A stretch of DNA of 64,000 nt from Monoplex corrugatus (GCA_030674185.1 JAPXFY010000031.1:102550-166549); one strand, 5' to 3'; positions 1 through 11,335 are shown, counted from the first letter of the stretch. The notes: a model not told the origin generated them from the letters alone. Numbers and translations: made by a program.

Positions 1-363
1 TAATATTGGACTTGCAGAGTGGCTGAAGACAGAGAGGTGGAAAGTATCATCACTAATATTGGACTTGTAGAGTGGCTGAAGACAGAGAGGTGGAAAGTAT
101 CATCACTATTATTGGACTTGTAGAGTGGCTGAAGACAGAGAGGTGGAAAGTATCATCACTATTATTGGACTTGTAGAGTGGCTGAAGACAGAGAGGTGGA
201 AAGTATCATCACTAATATTGGACTTGTAGAGTGGCTGAAGACAGAGAGGTGGAAAGTATCATCACTAATATTGGACTTGTAGAGTGGCTGAAGACAGAGA
301 GGTGGAAAGTATCATCACTATTATTGGACTTGTAGAGTGGCTGAAGACAGAGAGGTGGAAATA
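1..363. repeat. 53-bp minisatellite, about 6.8 copies
   Basis: The unit begins TAATATTGGACTTGTAGAG and ends GTATCATCAC. It repeats every 53 bases from the window edge, so the array probably continues to the left. Copies differ by single bases (TAATA or TTATTA before TTGG). The open frame starting at 284 is a by-product of the repeat. Confidence 0.93.
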
Positions 364-678
364 TCACTGTTCATGCACTCAGCACTCTAGGGACACTTTT
401 TTCCACTTCTGTATCAGTAGGCTTGGCTGTACACCAGGAACATTTTTTTTATTGTTGTTGATTAGGACAGAGAAACTATATTTTGGAAATGTTTGGTTTG
501 CCAAGTCTACTTAAGAAATTCACATAGGTAGAAAGAAACTCTAGGGAGAGCTAGACAACAGAAGGTCTTCAGAGAAGTAACCCCCTTTAGACAAGTGTTT
601 CGGCCCTGAATTCCTTACACTCTCGGGGGGCCGGGCCACATCCAGGTCATGACTCCTGGATGCCCTTCTGCTGTTGTC

Positions 679-679
<1 letters not shown>
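364..679. other. Non-coding unique sequence
   Basis: Low-complexity T runs and no supported gene. It separates the 53-bp array from the poly(T) that marks the 3' end of the minus-strand retroelement unit. I see no splice or promoter signal strong enough to call. Confidence 0.5.
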
Positions 680-714
<35 letters not shown>

Positions 715-806
715 CCCACGCCGGGGATCGAACCTGGGCGATTCTGCGCTTCAGAACTGCGGTACGCGGTTTTACCAATGTGCTAACGGGGCACACATCA
801 TCTGTA
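680..806 (-). mobile_element. tRNA-like sequence plus poly(A), SINE-type tail next to a LINE ORF
   Basis: Read on the minus strand this is a tRNA-like stretch of about 78 nt followed by a run of about 34 A (T on the plus strand at 680-714). An A-box-like TTAGCACATTGGTAAAAC and a good B box GGTTCGATCCC are present. The acceptor and anticodon stems pair poorly and no convincing anticodon can be placed, so it is not a working tRNA gene. It begins only about 6-10 bases after the stop codon of the upstream retrotransposon ORF. It may be an independent SINE that landed there, or the true 3' end of the LINE. I see no clear target-site duplication on either side. Confidence 0.7.
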
Positions 807-812
807 GGGAAT

Positions 813-3800
813 TTAATCCTTATGAAGTTCACTTTTTTGGTTCCTCCTTGCCCAGATCCAGCTTGAGCTCCTTTCTGCTGCCTCTGCCATCGCTTTAAGG
901 GCTCTAGTCCTCTTCTTCCCAGAAATGGCGAGTTGTTTCATGAGATCATAAGCGGAGGTGCCCACAAACCCTCTTGCCCCGACCTCTATGGCGAAGATTT
1001 TGACCCGCAGACCTGCTTTCTTCAGGGTGCTGGCAAGACCGGCGTATTTTTCGGTCTTGTAGATATGTGCTTCTTCCATTCTGCTTTCGTATGGCACAGT
1101 GAGTTCTATCAGAATCACTTGTTTCGAGGAGTCAGAGTGGAGAGCGATGTCTGGTCTCATGCCTGTCTTGCTGATGACATCTGGGTAATTTCTCCACTCT
1201 GGGAGGTCTGCTGTACACTCCCAGTCGACTGCTCCATCCAGAAGACCCTTTGGCAATGTGCTGGTTGTCATAGCCCTTTCGGGCCAGACCTGTTTCCCTC
1301 CTGCTTTGTAGAACGTTGTCATAGCAATTGGTGCGTTTGGGGTCATGGTTTTTTCGCTAACCACATCTGTGATCACTTTCAGAACTTGGTTGTGCCTCCA
1401 TGTATACCTTCCTTGGGCTAGCGCTACTTTGCAAGAGCTTAGGACATGTTCCACTGTTTGTTTCTTCTGACAGAGCGGACATGCTGGGTCGTCTGCTTTC
1501 CCCCATTTCACTAAGTTTGCATTCGAGGGGAGCAGGTCATATACAGATCTGAGGAGGAAGCTTATCCTTAGAGGAGCCATGTGCCACATATCGTTCCAGC
1601 TGAGACTTCTTTGGAGTGCACTGTCCCATGTTGTCCATTGCCCCTGTTGACCTTGCTGGACTGCCTTCTGCACTCTTTTGACATCTTCTTCTTCCTTCAA
1701 CTCCTGTATGATCATGTCTCTTTTTTCCTTCCCTTTGGCTTTGGACCACCACTGCATTTTTGTTGCTCCCAGTCCCTGTCTGTTGGTTTGCGTGTGTCCA
1801 ATTATTTCTTTGATGCTGAGGTTTCTCTTGGCATTGTTTACAGCCTCTTGGACTTTCCACTTTCTGCCAGTTCTCAGCTTTGGATGAACTGCTCTCACGA
1901 TATTGTCCTCCGATTCCTCCAGCATGCTCAACAGTCTTGCTTTTCCAACTTTGTATTCCTCCACTATGGATTTCAGAGGTAGCTTCAGCATTGCTTGACG
2001 ACAGTAGAATGCAACATCAGTGAGACCAGGTGGGACACCGAGCCATTTTCTTGTGTATTTGTTGATTTTGGCTTCCATTGCTTCGACTGTGCTGGTGCAA
2101 ATGTCATAGATTAGCAGTGGCCACAGCAGCTTTGGTATCAGCATGAACTGTAGACACCAGACTTTGTATTTGCCTGGCAGTCCGCAGTTATCTATTTTCT
2201 TCAGGCCTTCTTCTGCTGTTTGCTTGGTTTCACATCCCCTTTGTGTGTCTTTCAGGGAGTCATCATACCATCTTCCGAGACTTTTTACTGGCTCTTCTGT
2301 GACAGTGGGGATGGCTTGGTTGGCTACCATGAATTTGACTGAATCTGCCACTTTTCCTTTTCGCAGTGAGAGACTTCGGGATTTCTTAGGTTTGAACCTC
2401 ATTCTTGAAGAGGCCACCAGCTCATCCAGCTGCTTTAAGATTTGGTGTGTCTCTTCCTCATCCGTGGACAAGACTGTTGTGTCATCCATGAAAGCTTTCA
2501 GAGGAGGCATCTGGTATCCATCTCCCAGATTCACTGGACCTGAACTCTTCATTGCAGCTTTCAAGATGACTTCCATTGCCAACACGAACAGTATGGGAGA
2601 GATTGCACAGCCCATTGCAATGCCCACCTCTAGGTCTATCCAGTCCGTGGTGTATTCTTTGGTAGAGAACCGCATTGAGAACCCTTGGAAATACTTCCTC
2701 AGCATTGTTCGGATGTTTTCTGGGATGTGATACATTTCAAGAGCCAGCTGGATCATATCGTGTGGAACTGACCCATATGCATTCGCCAGATCAAGCCAAA
2801 CTACGTCAATGTCTCTCTTCTCTGTTCTTGCTTTTTGGATGGCATCCCAAATCAACGTGGCATGTTCCAAGCATCCAGGCATTCCTGGTATGCCTCCCTT
2901 TTGGACTGACATATCCAGATACTTGTTTTCAGTCAGGTATTTTGTCAATCTTGCTGCCATAACAGAGAAGAAGATTTTCCCCTCGACGTTCAGAAGTGAT
3001 ATTGGCCTGAACTGATTGATGCTGCTGGAGTTCTGCTCCTTCGGAATGTACACTCCTTCAGCTCTCATCCATTGGTCGCTGATCTTCTGGTTCCTCCATG
3101 CTGATCGAATCATCTTGTGGAGCCACTCGAGCACTTTTGGGCATTTCTTGTAGAGCAGGTATGGTATTCCGTTTGGTCCAGGTGCTGACTTGGCTCTGGC
3201 TTTCTTTACTACGTTCTTCACTTCATCCAGTGTTGGTGGTTTGCTATTGAATTTTCCTTCTGGCGCTGCAGGCCAAACCAGATTTTGGATTTCAAGTGGT
3301 GCCTCGCGCTGAGAATCGGAATATGTTTCCCTGAGATGCTGCTCTAGGGTTTCCTTGCCCACTGTGAGAGTCCCTGATTTGGGTTGTTCAAACAGCTTTC
3401 TTGCAAAGTCAAAGGGATCTTTGAAGAAACGATCTTGAGTCTTCTTCTTTTTGCTCTTTCTTCGCCTTGCTGATTCCACTTTGCTGAGAGCATTGTGTTT
3501 GGCCTTCAGATCTTTCCAGAGTTCCAGGAGCCCTTGCTTCTCGAATTCTGAGGCAGTTTTCATTCGCTTTTTAAGCTTCCTTTTCTCCCTCCGGATGCTC
3601 TCCATCTGTTGCTGTCTTCTGGATTTCTGGGGAGGCGTTTTTGTCTTTGGCTGCTTCACTCCATAAGTGTCCCTGCAGATAGAGTATATGATGTCTCCGT
3701 ATGTGTCAAGTTTGTGTTCCAGCGTACTGTTCCCTATTAGCGCATTCAGCTTAAGGACAAGTTCCTCATCTAATTTCTCCCATTGTTCTTTTGCACCGGC

Positions 3801-4172
3801 AGGCGGCAAATTGAGTTTTCCACGTTTGGCGTTAAGAGCTTGTGCAAAATCCGCATCAGAACCGTCAGCGTGGATGTCCTTGGCACTATGGTTTAATTCC
3901 TGGCCTTGGTCATCCGACGTCTCACCTGCTATCGCAGTGCGCTGCTGCTGGTTCGTATGTGTCTTCAAACAGCCCATTTTTGTCCTGTGGATCTTCATGC
4001 CGCGTTTGGTGGTGAATCTCCTTCCACACGCACACGGAAATTCCAACTGGTCATCAATCATGGTCCGTTGTGCGTTTCCAGTCGTGATGGAGTCAGTGCC
4101 GATGGATTCATCATTCTCTCCCCCTTTCGGTGAATCCTGGGAGCACATATATATTAACAAAAGGTATCTCAT
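813..4172 (-). CDS. Non-LTR retrotransposon polyprotein (RT plus restriction-like endonuclease), R2/HERO-like
   Basis: One uninterrupted reading frame of 1119 codons. Domains in order: an N-terminal zinc finger (Cys47, Cys49, His62, Cys68; CX1C-X12-H-X5-C); a basic Lys/Arg-rich region at about 180-245; a reverse transcriptase with RPISLLN (389-395), motif A around Asp461 (LDLANAYGSVPH), motif B GIAMGCAISP (517-526) and motif C FMDD (561-564); a gag-like knuckle CX2CX7HX4C (Cys898, Cys901, His909, Cys914); then a C-terminal restriction-like nuclease with RPD at 1006-1008, Glu1023 and ELTVPYE. This order, with the nuclease after the RT and a single ORF, is known from R2/NeSL/HERO-type elements. 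FMDD in place of the usual YADD fits the HERO-like branch. The listed start lies in AT-rich sequence that may be flank. Met38 (about 4061), just before the zinc finger, is a reasonable alternative start. No frameshift or stop is visible, so the copy is young or still active. Confidence 0.9.
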   Translation of the reverse strand: MRYLLLIYMCSQDSPKGGENDESIGTDSITTGNAQRTMIDDQLEFPCACGRRFTTKRGMKIHRTKMGCLKTHTNQQQRTAIAGETSDDQGQELNHSAKDIHADGSDADFAQALNAKRGKLNLPPAGAKEQWEKLDEELVLKLNALIGNSTLEHKLDTYGDIIYSICRDTYGVKQPKTKTPPQKSRRQQQMESIRREKRKLKKRMKTASEFEKQGLLELWKDLKAKHNALSKVESARRRKSKKKKTQDRFFKDPFDFARKLFEQPKSGTLTVGKETLEQHLRETYSDSQREAPLEIQNLVWPAAPEGKFNSKPPTLDEVKNVVKKARAKSAPGPNGIPYLLYKKCPKVLEWLHKMIRSAWRNQKISDQWMRAEGVYIPKEQNSSSINQFRPISLLNVEGKIFFSVMAARLTKYLTENKYLDMSVQKGGIPGMPGCLEHATLIWDAIQKARTEKRDIDVVWLDLANAYGSVPHDMIQLALEMYHIPENIRTMLRKYFQGFSMRFSTKEYTTDWIDLEVGIAMGCAISPILFVLAMEVILKAAMKSSGPVNLGDGYQMPPLKAFMDDTTVLSTDEEETHQILKQLDELVASSRMRFKPKKSRSLSLRKGKVADSVKFMVANQAIPTVTEEPVKSLGRWYDDSLKDTQRGCETKQTAEEGLKKIDNCGLPGKYKVWCLQFMLIPKLLWPLLIYDICTSTVEAMEAKINKYTRKWLGVPPGLTDVAFYCRQAMLKLPLKSIVEEYKVGKARLLSMLEESEDNIVRAVHPKLRTGRKWKVQEAVNNAKRNLSIKEIIGHTQTNRQGLGATKMQWWSKAKGKEKRDMIIQELKEEEDVKRVQKAVQQGQQGQWTTWDSALQRSLSWNDMWHMAPLRISFLLRSVYDLLPSNANLVKWGKADDPACPLCQKKQTVEHVLSSCKVALAQGRYTWRHNQVLKVITDVVSEKTMTPNAPIAMTTFYKAGGKQVWPERAMTTSTLPKGLLDGAVDWECTADLPEWRNYPDVISKTGMRPDIALHSDSSKQVILIELTVPYESRMEEAHIYKTEKYAGLASTLKKAGLRVKIFAIEVGARGFVGTSAYDLMKQLAISGKKRTRALKAMAEAAERSSSWIWARRNQKSELHKD

Positions 4173-4993
4173 GATTGTGTCAAAAATATTTCTTATAATA
4201 CAGTGTCTGCAGTAATTTGTTAAATAATTGAATTAGTTCCTGGATATTGATTTCCTGACGATCCTGGGACCCATTTCGTTGGCAGCGTATGATTATGAAT
4301 GTGTGTGAGCATGGGTATAAATGCGTGCGAATGTGTGTGTGTGTTGATAAGTTAGTGGCAGTGCCTTTTAATTTTTGATGCTTCTGTGCAGTTTTTGAAG
4401 AGCTGTACAGTTCTTTAGCGTTTGTCATTATGATAAATTGTAACTGAGTTCCATATTTATGTGTTAAATCTGTCTTTGATGAACTGAGTATGGTGTAATG
4501 TTATGGATTATGTCTTTGTTAAAACTTTCTTCGTAGAACTTCATAATTTAGTTAAAATTCTACTTGTGGAGATGATGATACTTGATGTAATTGCATACTA
4601 TTTGATGAAATTATCATTTTAGAGCTGATTGTAATGTCGTATACTTGTATATTTATATGCTGAAATTTTCTTTATAGTTGTGGGTATGATAAGATTGAAT
4701 ATGTATTTGTAAAGACTTAATTTATAGACTTTGGGGACCCTGACCATTGGGCCAGTGGTGCCAGTGTGGTGCCAGACTATACAGCACAGCTCTGGGACAT
4801 GGGGAAGGGTGAGAGGGGGGAAGGAAGATTGTGACAATTGATAATGCATTTTATTTGAGATTTCATGTTCTTTTGCTGCTTGAGAGGACAAGATAATTGT
4901 GTGCGTATTTATGTCATAATTTTGTCCTGTAGTGTAGTGTCTTCTTTACTGGAGACGGGACATGCTGTGCATACTTGTATCTTGTGTATCTTG
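4173..4993. other. AT-rich unique sequence, no gene seen
   Basis: About 0.8 kb of AT-rich sequence between the retrotransposon and the next minisatellite, with a short TG run near 4330-4345. The open frames here are short and have no recognisable domains. It probably includes the 5' flank of the retroelement. Confidence 0.5.
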
Positions 4994-5690
4994 TTAACAG
5001 CTTATCTTTAAGGCAGTGCATTATGTCAGTTGATGTTTTGTGTTCCCGGGCCATTAACAGCTTATCTTTAAGGCAGTGCATTATGTCAGTTGATGTTTTG
5101 TGTTCCTGGGCCATTAACAGCTTATCTTTAAGGCAGTGCATTATGTCAGTTGATGTTTTGTGTTCCTGGGCCATTTACAGCTTATCTTTAAGGCAGTGCA
5201 TTATGTCAGTTGATGTTTTGTGTTCCTGGGCCATTAACAGCTTATCTTTAAGGCAGTGCATTATGTCAGTTGATGTTTTGTGTTCCTGGGTCATTAACAG
5301 CTTATCTTTAAGGCAGTGCATTATGTCAGTTGATGTTTTGTGTTCCTGGGCCATTAACAGCTTATCTTTAAGGCAGTGCATTATGTCAGTTGATGTTTTG
5401 TGTTCCTGGGCCATTAACAGCTTATCTTTAAAGCAGTGCATTATGTCAGTTGATGTTTTGTGTTCCTGGGCCATTAACAGCTTATCTTTAAGGCAGTGCA
5501 TTATGTCAGTTGATGTTTTGTGTTCCTGGGCCATTAACAGCTTATCTTTAAGGCAGTGCATTATGTCAGTTGATGTTTTGTGTTCCTGGGCCATTAACAG
5601 CTTATCTTTAAGGCAGTGCATTATGTCAGTTGATGTTTTGTGTTCCTGGGCCATTAACAGCTTATCTTTAAGGCAGTGTATATCACAGGT
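4994..5690. repeat. 60-bp minisatellite, about 11.5 copies
   Basis: The unit starts TTAACAGCTTATCTTTAAGG and ends TTCCTGGGCCA. Copies are nearly identical (changes such as CCCGGG/CCTGGG and AAGG/AAAG). Because 60 is divisible by three, both strands stay open for 159-260 codons. That is not evidence of coding. Confidence 0.95.
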
Positions 5691-6755
5691 GATGTTGTTA
5701 ACAGCTTATGTTAAAGCAGTGTATATCACAGGTGATTTTGTTAACAGCTTATGTTAAAGCAGTGTATATCACAGGTGATTTTGAGTTCCTGGGCCATTAA
5801 CAGCTTATGTTAAAGCAGTGTATATCACAGGTGATGTTGTTAACAGCTTATGTTAAAGCAGTGTATATCACAGGTGATTTTGTTAACAGCTCATGTTAAA
5901 GCAGTGTATATCACAGGTGATTTTGTTAACAGCTTATGTTAAAGCAGTGTATATCACAGGTGATTTTGTGTTCCTGGGCCATTAACAGCTTATCTTTAAG
6001 GCAGTGTATATCACAGGTGATGTTGTTAACAGCTTATGTTAAAGCAGTGTATATCACAGGTGATTTTGTTAACAGCTTATGTTAAAGCAGTGTATATCAC
6101 AGGTGATTTTGTTAACAGCTTATGTTAAAGCAGTGTATATCACAGGTGATTTTGTGTTCCTGGGCCATTAACAGCTTATCTTTAAGGCAGTGTATATCAC
6201 AGGTGATGTTGTTAACAGCTTATGTTAAAGCAGTGTATATCACAGGTGATTTTGTGTTCCTGGGGCATTGACAGCTTATCTTAAAGCAGTGTATATCACA
6301 TGTGATTTTGTTAACAGCTTATGTTAAAGCAGTGTATATCACAGGTGATTTTGTTAACAGCTTAAGTTAAAGCAGTGTATATCACAGGTGGTTTTGTGTT
6401 CCTGGGCCATTAACAGCTTATGTTAAAGCAGTGTATATCACAGGTGATTTTGTTAACAGCTTATCTTAAAGCAGTGTATATCACAGGTGATTTTGTTAAC
6501 AGCTTATGTTAAAGCAGTGTATATCACAGGTGGTTTTGTGTTCCTGGGCCATTAACAGCTTATGTTAAAGCAGTGTATATCACAGGTGATTTTGTTAACA
6601 GCTTATGTTAAAGCAGTGTATATCACAGGTGATTTTGTGTTCCTGGGCCATTAACAGCTTATGTTAAAGCAGTGTATGACACAAGTGATTTTGTGTTCCA
6701 GGGCCATTAACAGCTTGAAGCAGTGTATGACACAGGTGATTTTGTGTTCCTGGAC
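5691..6755. repeat. 43/56-bp minisatellite related to the 60-bp array
   Basis: The 43-base unit (TTAACAGCTTATGTTAAAGC, then AGTGTATATCACAGGTGATTTTG) shares its first half with the preceding 60-bp unit. Every second to fourth unit carries an extra TGTTCCTGGGCCA block, giving a longer unit and a loose higher-order pattern. About 22 units. The last two, at 6650-6750, are diverged (TATGACACA). Confidence 0.9.
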
Positions 6756-6894
6756 TTGATTAGGGTCCAGGTCTGGCACAGGTGTGTCAGTGGGGATGAC
6801 AATGGAATTGACAGCTTGGCTGAGTGTTTCAGGAATGGGGCAGGTTGGTAACTGACATTGTCTGCTGTCTGGAATCTGGTTTCCATCTGCTGAA

Positions 6895-7375
6895 TCTTCT
6901 GTCCCCTGTGGAAAAGTTGCTGAGGTGTTTAAATTCACTGACTTGTTTGAGGGTAGTGCCATTGGTGTTGGTGCTGAAGTTGCCTGATTTTCTCCATTTT
7001 CTGTGAAATGCTGCTGAGGTGTTTGAATTCACTTACATTTTTTGAGGTTATTGCCATTGGTGTTGGCGTAGAGGTTGCCTGATTTTCTGTGAAATGCTGC
7101 TGAGGTGTTTGAATTCACTGACTTGTTTGAGGGTAGTGCCACTGGTGTTGGTACTGAGGTTGCCTGATTTTCTCCATTTTCTGTGAAATGCTGCTGAGGT
7201 GTTTGAATTCACTGACTTGTTTGAGGGTAGTGCCACTGGTGTTGGTACTGAGGTTGCCTGATTTTCTCCATTTTCTGTGAAATGCTGCTGAGGTGTATGA
7301 ATTCACTGACTTGTTTGAGGGTAGTGCCATTAGTGTCGGTGTAGAGGTTGCCTGATTTCTGTTGGCATTGTGCTG
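6895..7375. repeat. 94-95-bp minisatellite, about 4-5 copies
   Basis: The core AAATGCTGCTGAGGTGTTTG recurs at about 7092, 7186 and 7280, with diverged copies near 6915 and 7010. Short unique sequence (6760-6890) separates it from the previous array. Confidence 0.88.
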
Positions 7376-7394
7376 ACATTCACTGTAGATATAT

Positions 7395-8690
7395 TTGCCT
7401 TTTGTATTTTCTTGTACGTCTGTAATTGATACTGTATTGGACAGACGGGTATAGTGCAGTCTGTCTTCTGTAATGTACGTCTGTAATTGATACTGTATTG
7501 GACAGACGGGTATAGTGCAGTCTGTCTTCTGTAATGTATGTCTGTAATTGATACTGTATTGGACAGACCGGTATAGTGCAGTCTGCCTTCTGTAATGTGC
7601 GTCTGTAATTGATACTGTATTGGACAGACGGTATAGTGCAGTCTGCCTTCTGTAATGTACGTCTGTAATTGATACTGTATTGGACAGACCGGTATAGTGC
7701 AGTCTGCCTTCTGTAATGTGCGTCTGTAATTGATACTGTATTGGACAGACGGGTATAGTGCAGTCTGTCTTCTGTAATGTACGTCTGTAATTGATACTGT
7801 ATTGGACAGACGGGTATAGTGCAGTCTGTCTTCTGTAATGTACGTCTGTAATTGATACTGTATTGGACAGACCGGTATAGTGCAGTCTGCCTTCTGTAAT
7901 GTACGTCTGTAATTGATACTGTATTGGACAGACGGGTATAGTGCAGTCTGTCTTCTGTAATGTACGTCTGTAATTGATACTGTATTGGACAGACGGGTAT
8001 AGTGCAGTCTGCCTTCTGTAATGTACGTCTGTAATTGATACTGTATTGGTCAGACGGGTATAGTGCAGTCTGTCTTCTGTAATGTACGTCTGTAATTGAT
8101 ACTGTATTGGACAGACGGGTATAGTGCAGTCTGCCTTCTGTAATGTACGTCTGTAATTGATACTGTATTGGACAGACGGTATAGTGCAGTCTGCCTTCTG
8201 TAATGTACGTCTGTAATTGATACTGTATTGGACAGACCGGTATAGTGCAGTCTGTCTTCTGTAATGTACGTCTGTAATTGATACTGTATTGGACAGATCG
8301 GTATAGTGCAGTCTGTCTTCTGTAATGTACGTCTGTAATTGATACTGTATTGGACAGACGGTATAGTGCAGTCTGTCTTCTGTAATGTACGTCTGTAATT
8401 GATACTGTATTGGACAGATCGGTATAGTGCAGTCTGTCTTCTGTAATGTACGTCTGTAATTGATACTGTATTGGACAGACGGTATAGTGCAGTCTGCCTT
8501 CTGTAATGTACGTCTGTAATTGATACTGTATTGGACAGACGGGTATAGTGCAGTCTGCCTTCTGTAATGTACTCTGTAATTGATACTGTATTGGACAGAT
8601 CGGTATAGTGCAGTCTGTCTTCTGTAATGTACGTCTGTAATTGATACTGTATTGGACAGACGGGTATAGTGCAGTCTGCCTTCTGTGTTT
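7395..8690. repeat. 61-bp minisatellite, about 21 copies
   Basis: The unit starts GTCTGTAATTGATACTGTAT and ends CTTCTGTAATGTAC. Copies vary mainly at two sites: the bases after GGACAGA (CGGG, CCGG, TCGG, or CGG with one base lost) and TGTCTT versus TGCCTT. The base loss shifts frame, which is why the open minus-strand frame cycles through several peptide readings. Confidence 0.95.
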
Positions 8691-9005
8691 TCTTGTACGT
8701 GTGTGTGTGACTAATACTGTATTGGACAAATGGGTATAGTGCAGTCTGCCTTCTGTGTTTTCTTGTACGTGTGTGTGTGACTAATACTGTATTGGACAGA
8801 CGGGTATAGTGCAGTCTGTCTTCTGTATTTTCTTGTACGTGTGTGTGTGACTAACACTGTATTGGACAGATCGGTATAGTGCAGTCTGTCTTCTGTATTT
8901 TCTTGTACGTGTGTGTGTGACTAACACTGTATTGGACAGATGGGTATAGTGCAGTCTGTCTTCTGTATTTTCTTGTACGTGTGTGTATGTGTGACTAATA
9001 CTGTA
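8691..9005. repeat. 70-bp variant of the 61-bp minisatellite, about 4.5 copies
   Basis: The core GGTATAGTGCAGTCTGTCTT is kept but the spacer is replaced by TTTTCTTGTACGTGTGTGTG, giving a 70-base period (for example 8881 to 8951). It appears derived from the preceding array by substitution of a GT-rich spacer. Confidence 0.9.
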
Positions 9006-9205
9006 TTGGAACACATCAGTGCAGTGCAATCTGTCTTGCATTGACTTCAGTCATATTTTAAATCGGCCAGTATGTTTGCATATTTCAGTCTGCATAATTC
9101 TTTCATCATGCTAATATAGTACTGGACAGGTAAGTGGTGTAGTGTACAACGGCTGGTTTTTGGTGTTATCAGCCAGTATTCTGTGCATGTACCACCCCCT
9201 GTAAG

Positions 9206-10046
9206 TTCATGTTGGTAGTGTAGGTCAGTCAGTATGGTTTGTGTATATGTCCCACCATCAGTTCATGTTGGTAGTGTAGGTCAGTCAGTATGGTCTGTGT
9301 ATAGTTTACACCCATCAGTTCATGTTGGTAGTGTAGGTCAGTCAATATGGTTTGTGTATATGTACCACCCATCAGTTCATGTTGGTAGTGTAGGTCAGTC
9401 AGTATGGTTTGTGTATATGTACCACCCATCAGTTCATGTGGTAGTGTAGGTCAGTCAGTAGGTCTTATATGTACACCCATCAGTTCATGTTGGTAGTGTA
9501 GGTCAGTCAATATGGTTTGTGTATATGTACCACCCATCAGTTCATGTTGGTAGTGTAGGTCAGTCAGTATGGTCTGTGTATATGTACCACCCATCAGTTC
9601 ATGTTGGTAGTGTAGGTCAGTCAATATGGTTTGTGTATATGTACCACCCATCAGTTCATGTTGGTAGTGTAGGTCAGCCAGTATTTCTGTGCATGTACCA
9701 CCCCCTGTAAGTTCATGTTGGTAGTGTAGGTCAGTCAGTATGGTTTGTGTATATGTATAACCCATCAGTTCATGTTGGTAGTGTAGGTCAGTCAGTATGG
9801 TCTGTGTATATGTACCACCCATCAGTTCATGTTGGTAGTGTAGGTCAGTCAATATGGTTTGTGTATATGTACCACCCATCAGTTCATGTTGGAAGTGTAG
9901 GTCAGTCAGTATGGTCTGTGTATATGTATCACCCATCAGTTCATGTTGGTAGTGTAGGTCAGTCAGTATGGTTTGTGTATATGTACCACCCATCAGTTCA
10001 TGTTGGTAGTGTAGGTCAGTCAGTATGGTTTGTGTATATGTACCAC
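9206..10046. repeat. 57-bp minisatellite, about 14.7 copies
   Basis: The unit starts GTTCATGTTGGTAGTGTAGG and ends TGTACCACCCATCA. 57 is divisible by three, so both strands stay open. The array lies between two near-identical GGACAGGTAAGT sequences (about 9123 and 10082). Confidence 0.94.
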
Positions 10047-10189
10047 TTGTGTAATCATTAATCTCTCTTCATATTGTATTAGGACAGGTAAGTTGATGCT
10101 ATGCACATGAGTGATGCTCCTTTACTCATGTACTGAAAGCCTGGTTTAAAGAAGATTCAGCCTTTATAATGTCCGAAATTTTGAGTTAA

Positions 10190-10289
10190 GTTTTGTGTGT
10201 GTGTGTAGTGCGGGTGGTAGTGGTGTGTGGTAGTGGTGGTGAATGATTAGTTTGTTGAATGTTTGTATAGAAGTGTGTGTGTGTGTGTG

Positions 10290-10343
<54 letters not shown>

Positions 10344-10412
10344 TGTGTACTGCGGGTGGTAGTGGTGTGTGGTAGTGGTGGTGAATGATTAGTTTGCTGA
10401 ATGTTTGTATAG

Positions 10413-10447
<35 letters not shown>

Positions 10448-10550
10448 GTGTTGTGTGTGTGTGTGGTGTGTGGTGTGTGTGTGTGTGTACTGCGGGTGTA
10501 GTGGTGTGTGTAGTGAGTGGTGATGATTAGTTTGCTGAATGTTTGTATAG

Positions 10551-10593
<43 letters not shown>

Positions 10594-10690
10594 GTGTGTG
10601 TGTACTGCGGGTGGTAGTGGTGGAGAATGATTAGATTGCTGATTGATTGTGAATGCTTGTATAAAAGTGTGTGTCTGTATGTATATGTTG
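10190..10690. repeat. GT microsatellite with about four copies of a longer spacer unit
   Basis: Long (GT)n runs alternate with a spacer containing ACTGCGGGTGGTAGTGGTG and GAATGATTAGTTTGCTGAAT (about 10207, 10349, 10490 and 10607). The compound unit is about 115-145 bp. Confidence 0.88.
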
Positions 10691-10699
10691 TGTTATAGT

Positions 10700-11046
10700 T
10701 TGATGTAGTGTATGTGTGTATGTATATGTGTGTATGTGTATGTGTGTGTATGTATATGTGTGTGTGTATGTGTATGTGTGTGTATGTATATGTGTGTGTG
10801 TATGTGTATGTGTGTGTATGTAATATGTGTGTGTGTATGTGTATGTGTGTGTATGTATATGTGTGTGTGTATGTGTATGTGTGTGTATGTATATGTGTGT
10901 GTGTATGTGTATGCATGTTGTGTGTATGTGTGTGTGTGTGTATGTGTATGTGTGTGTATGTATATGTGTGTGTGTATGTGTATGCATGTTGTGTGTATGT
11001 GTGTGTGTGTGTGAGAGAGAGAGACAGACAGAGAGAGAGAGAGAGA
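10700..11046. repeat. (GT)n/(GTAT)n compound microsatellite with GA tail
   Basis: A repeated TGTGTATGTATATGTGTGTG pattern over about 300 bp, ending in (GA)n at 11012-11046. Open frames on both strands encode only Cys/Val or Thr/His runs. Confidence 0.93.
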
Positions 11047-11335
11047 TCCAAAACTCCAGTCATTGAATTGTCATGGGAACATTTGTTTTATGTTTTCTTT
11101 TTGGTTTGAATTTGACAGGATTAAGTGAAATCTTGTGCAAGTTTGCCAAATTATTTGTTACAATGAAAGTGGATGCCAAGTTTAGAGATGGTTATGTCAT
11201 GAATTGTGTGTTGTTGTTTTTTTATATATATATATTTATTTTTAACAAATGTTTCGTGTTATTTTTTTGAAACCGATGGTTTCTGTTATTTTTGACATTT
11301 CTGGAATACATTACCTAAATATTAGTTAAATGAAG

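Noticed and set aside
729..806. A functional tRNA gene
   Set aside because: The acceptor and anticodon stems do not pair well, no anticodon can be placed, and a poly(A) tail follows, as in a SINE.
933..2962. Plus-strand frames opposite the retrotransposon
   Set aside because: They are shadows of the minus-strand RT ORF, with no domains of their own.
4975..5757. 260-codon plus-strand frame through the 60-bp array
   Set aside because: The unit is a multiple of three and the minus strand is also open across the same array. The peptide is a pure 20-residue repeat with no domain.
7380..8729. 449-codon minus-strand frame
   Set aside because: It runs through the 61-bp array, and its peptide cycles through several readings because of single-base losses. 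There is no constraint on the frame.
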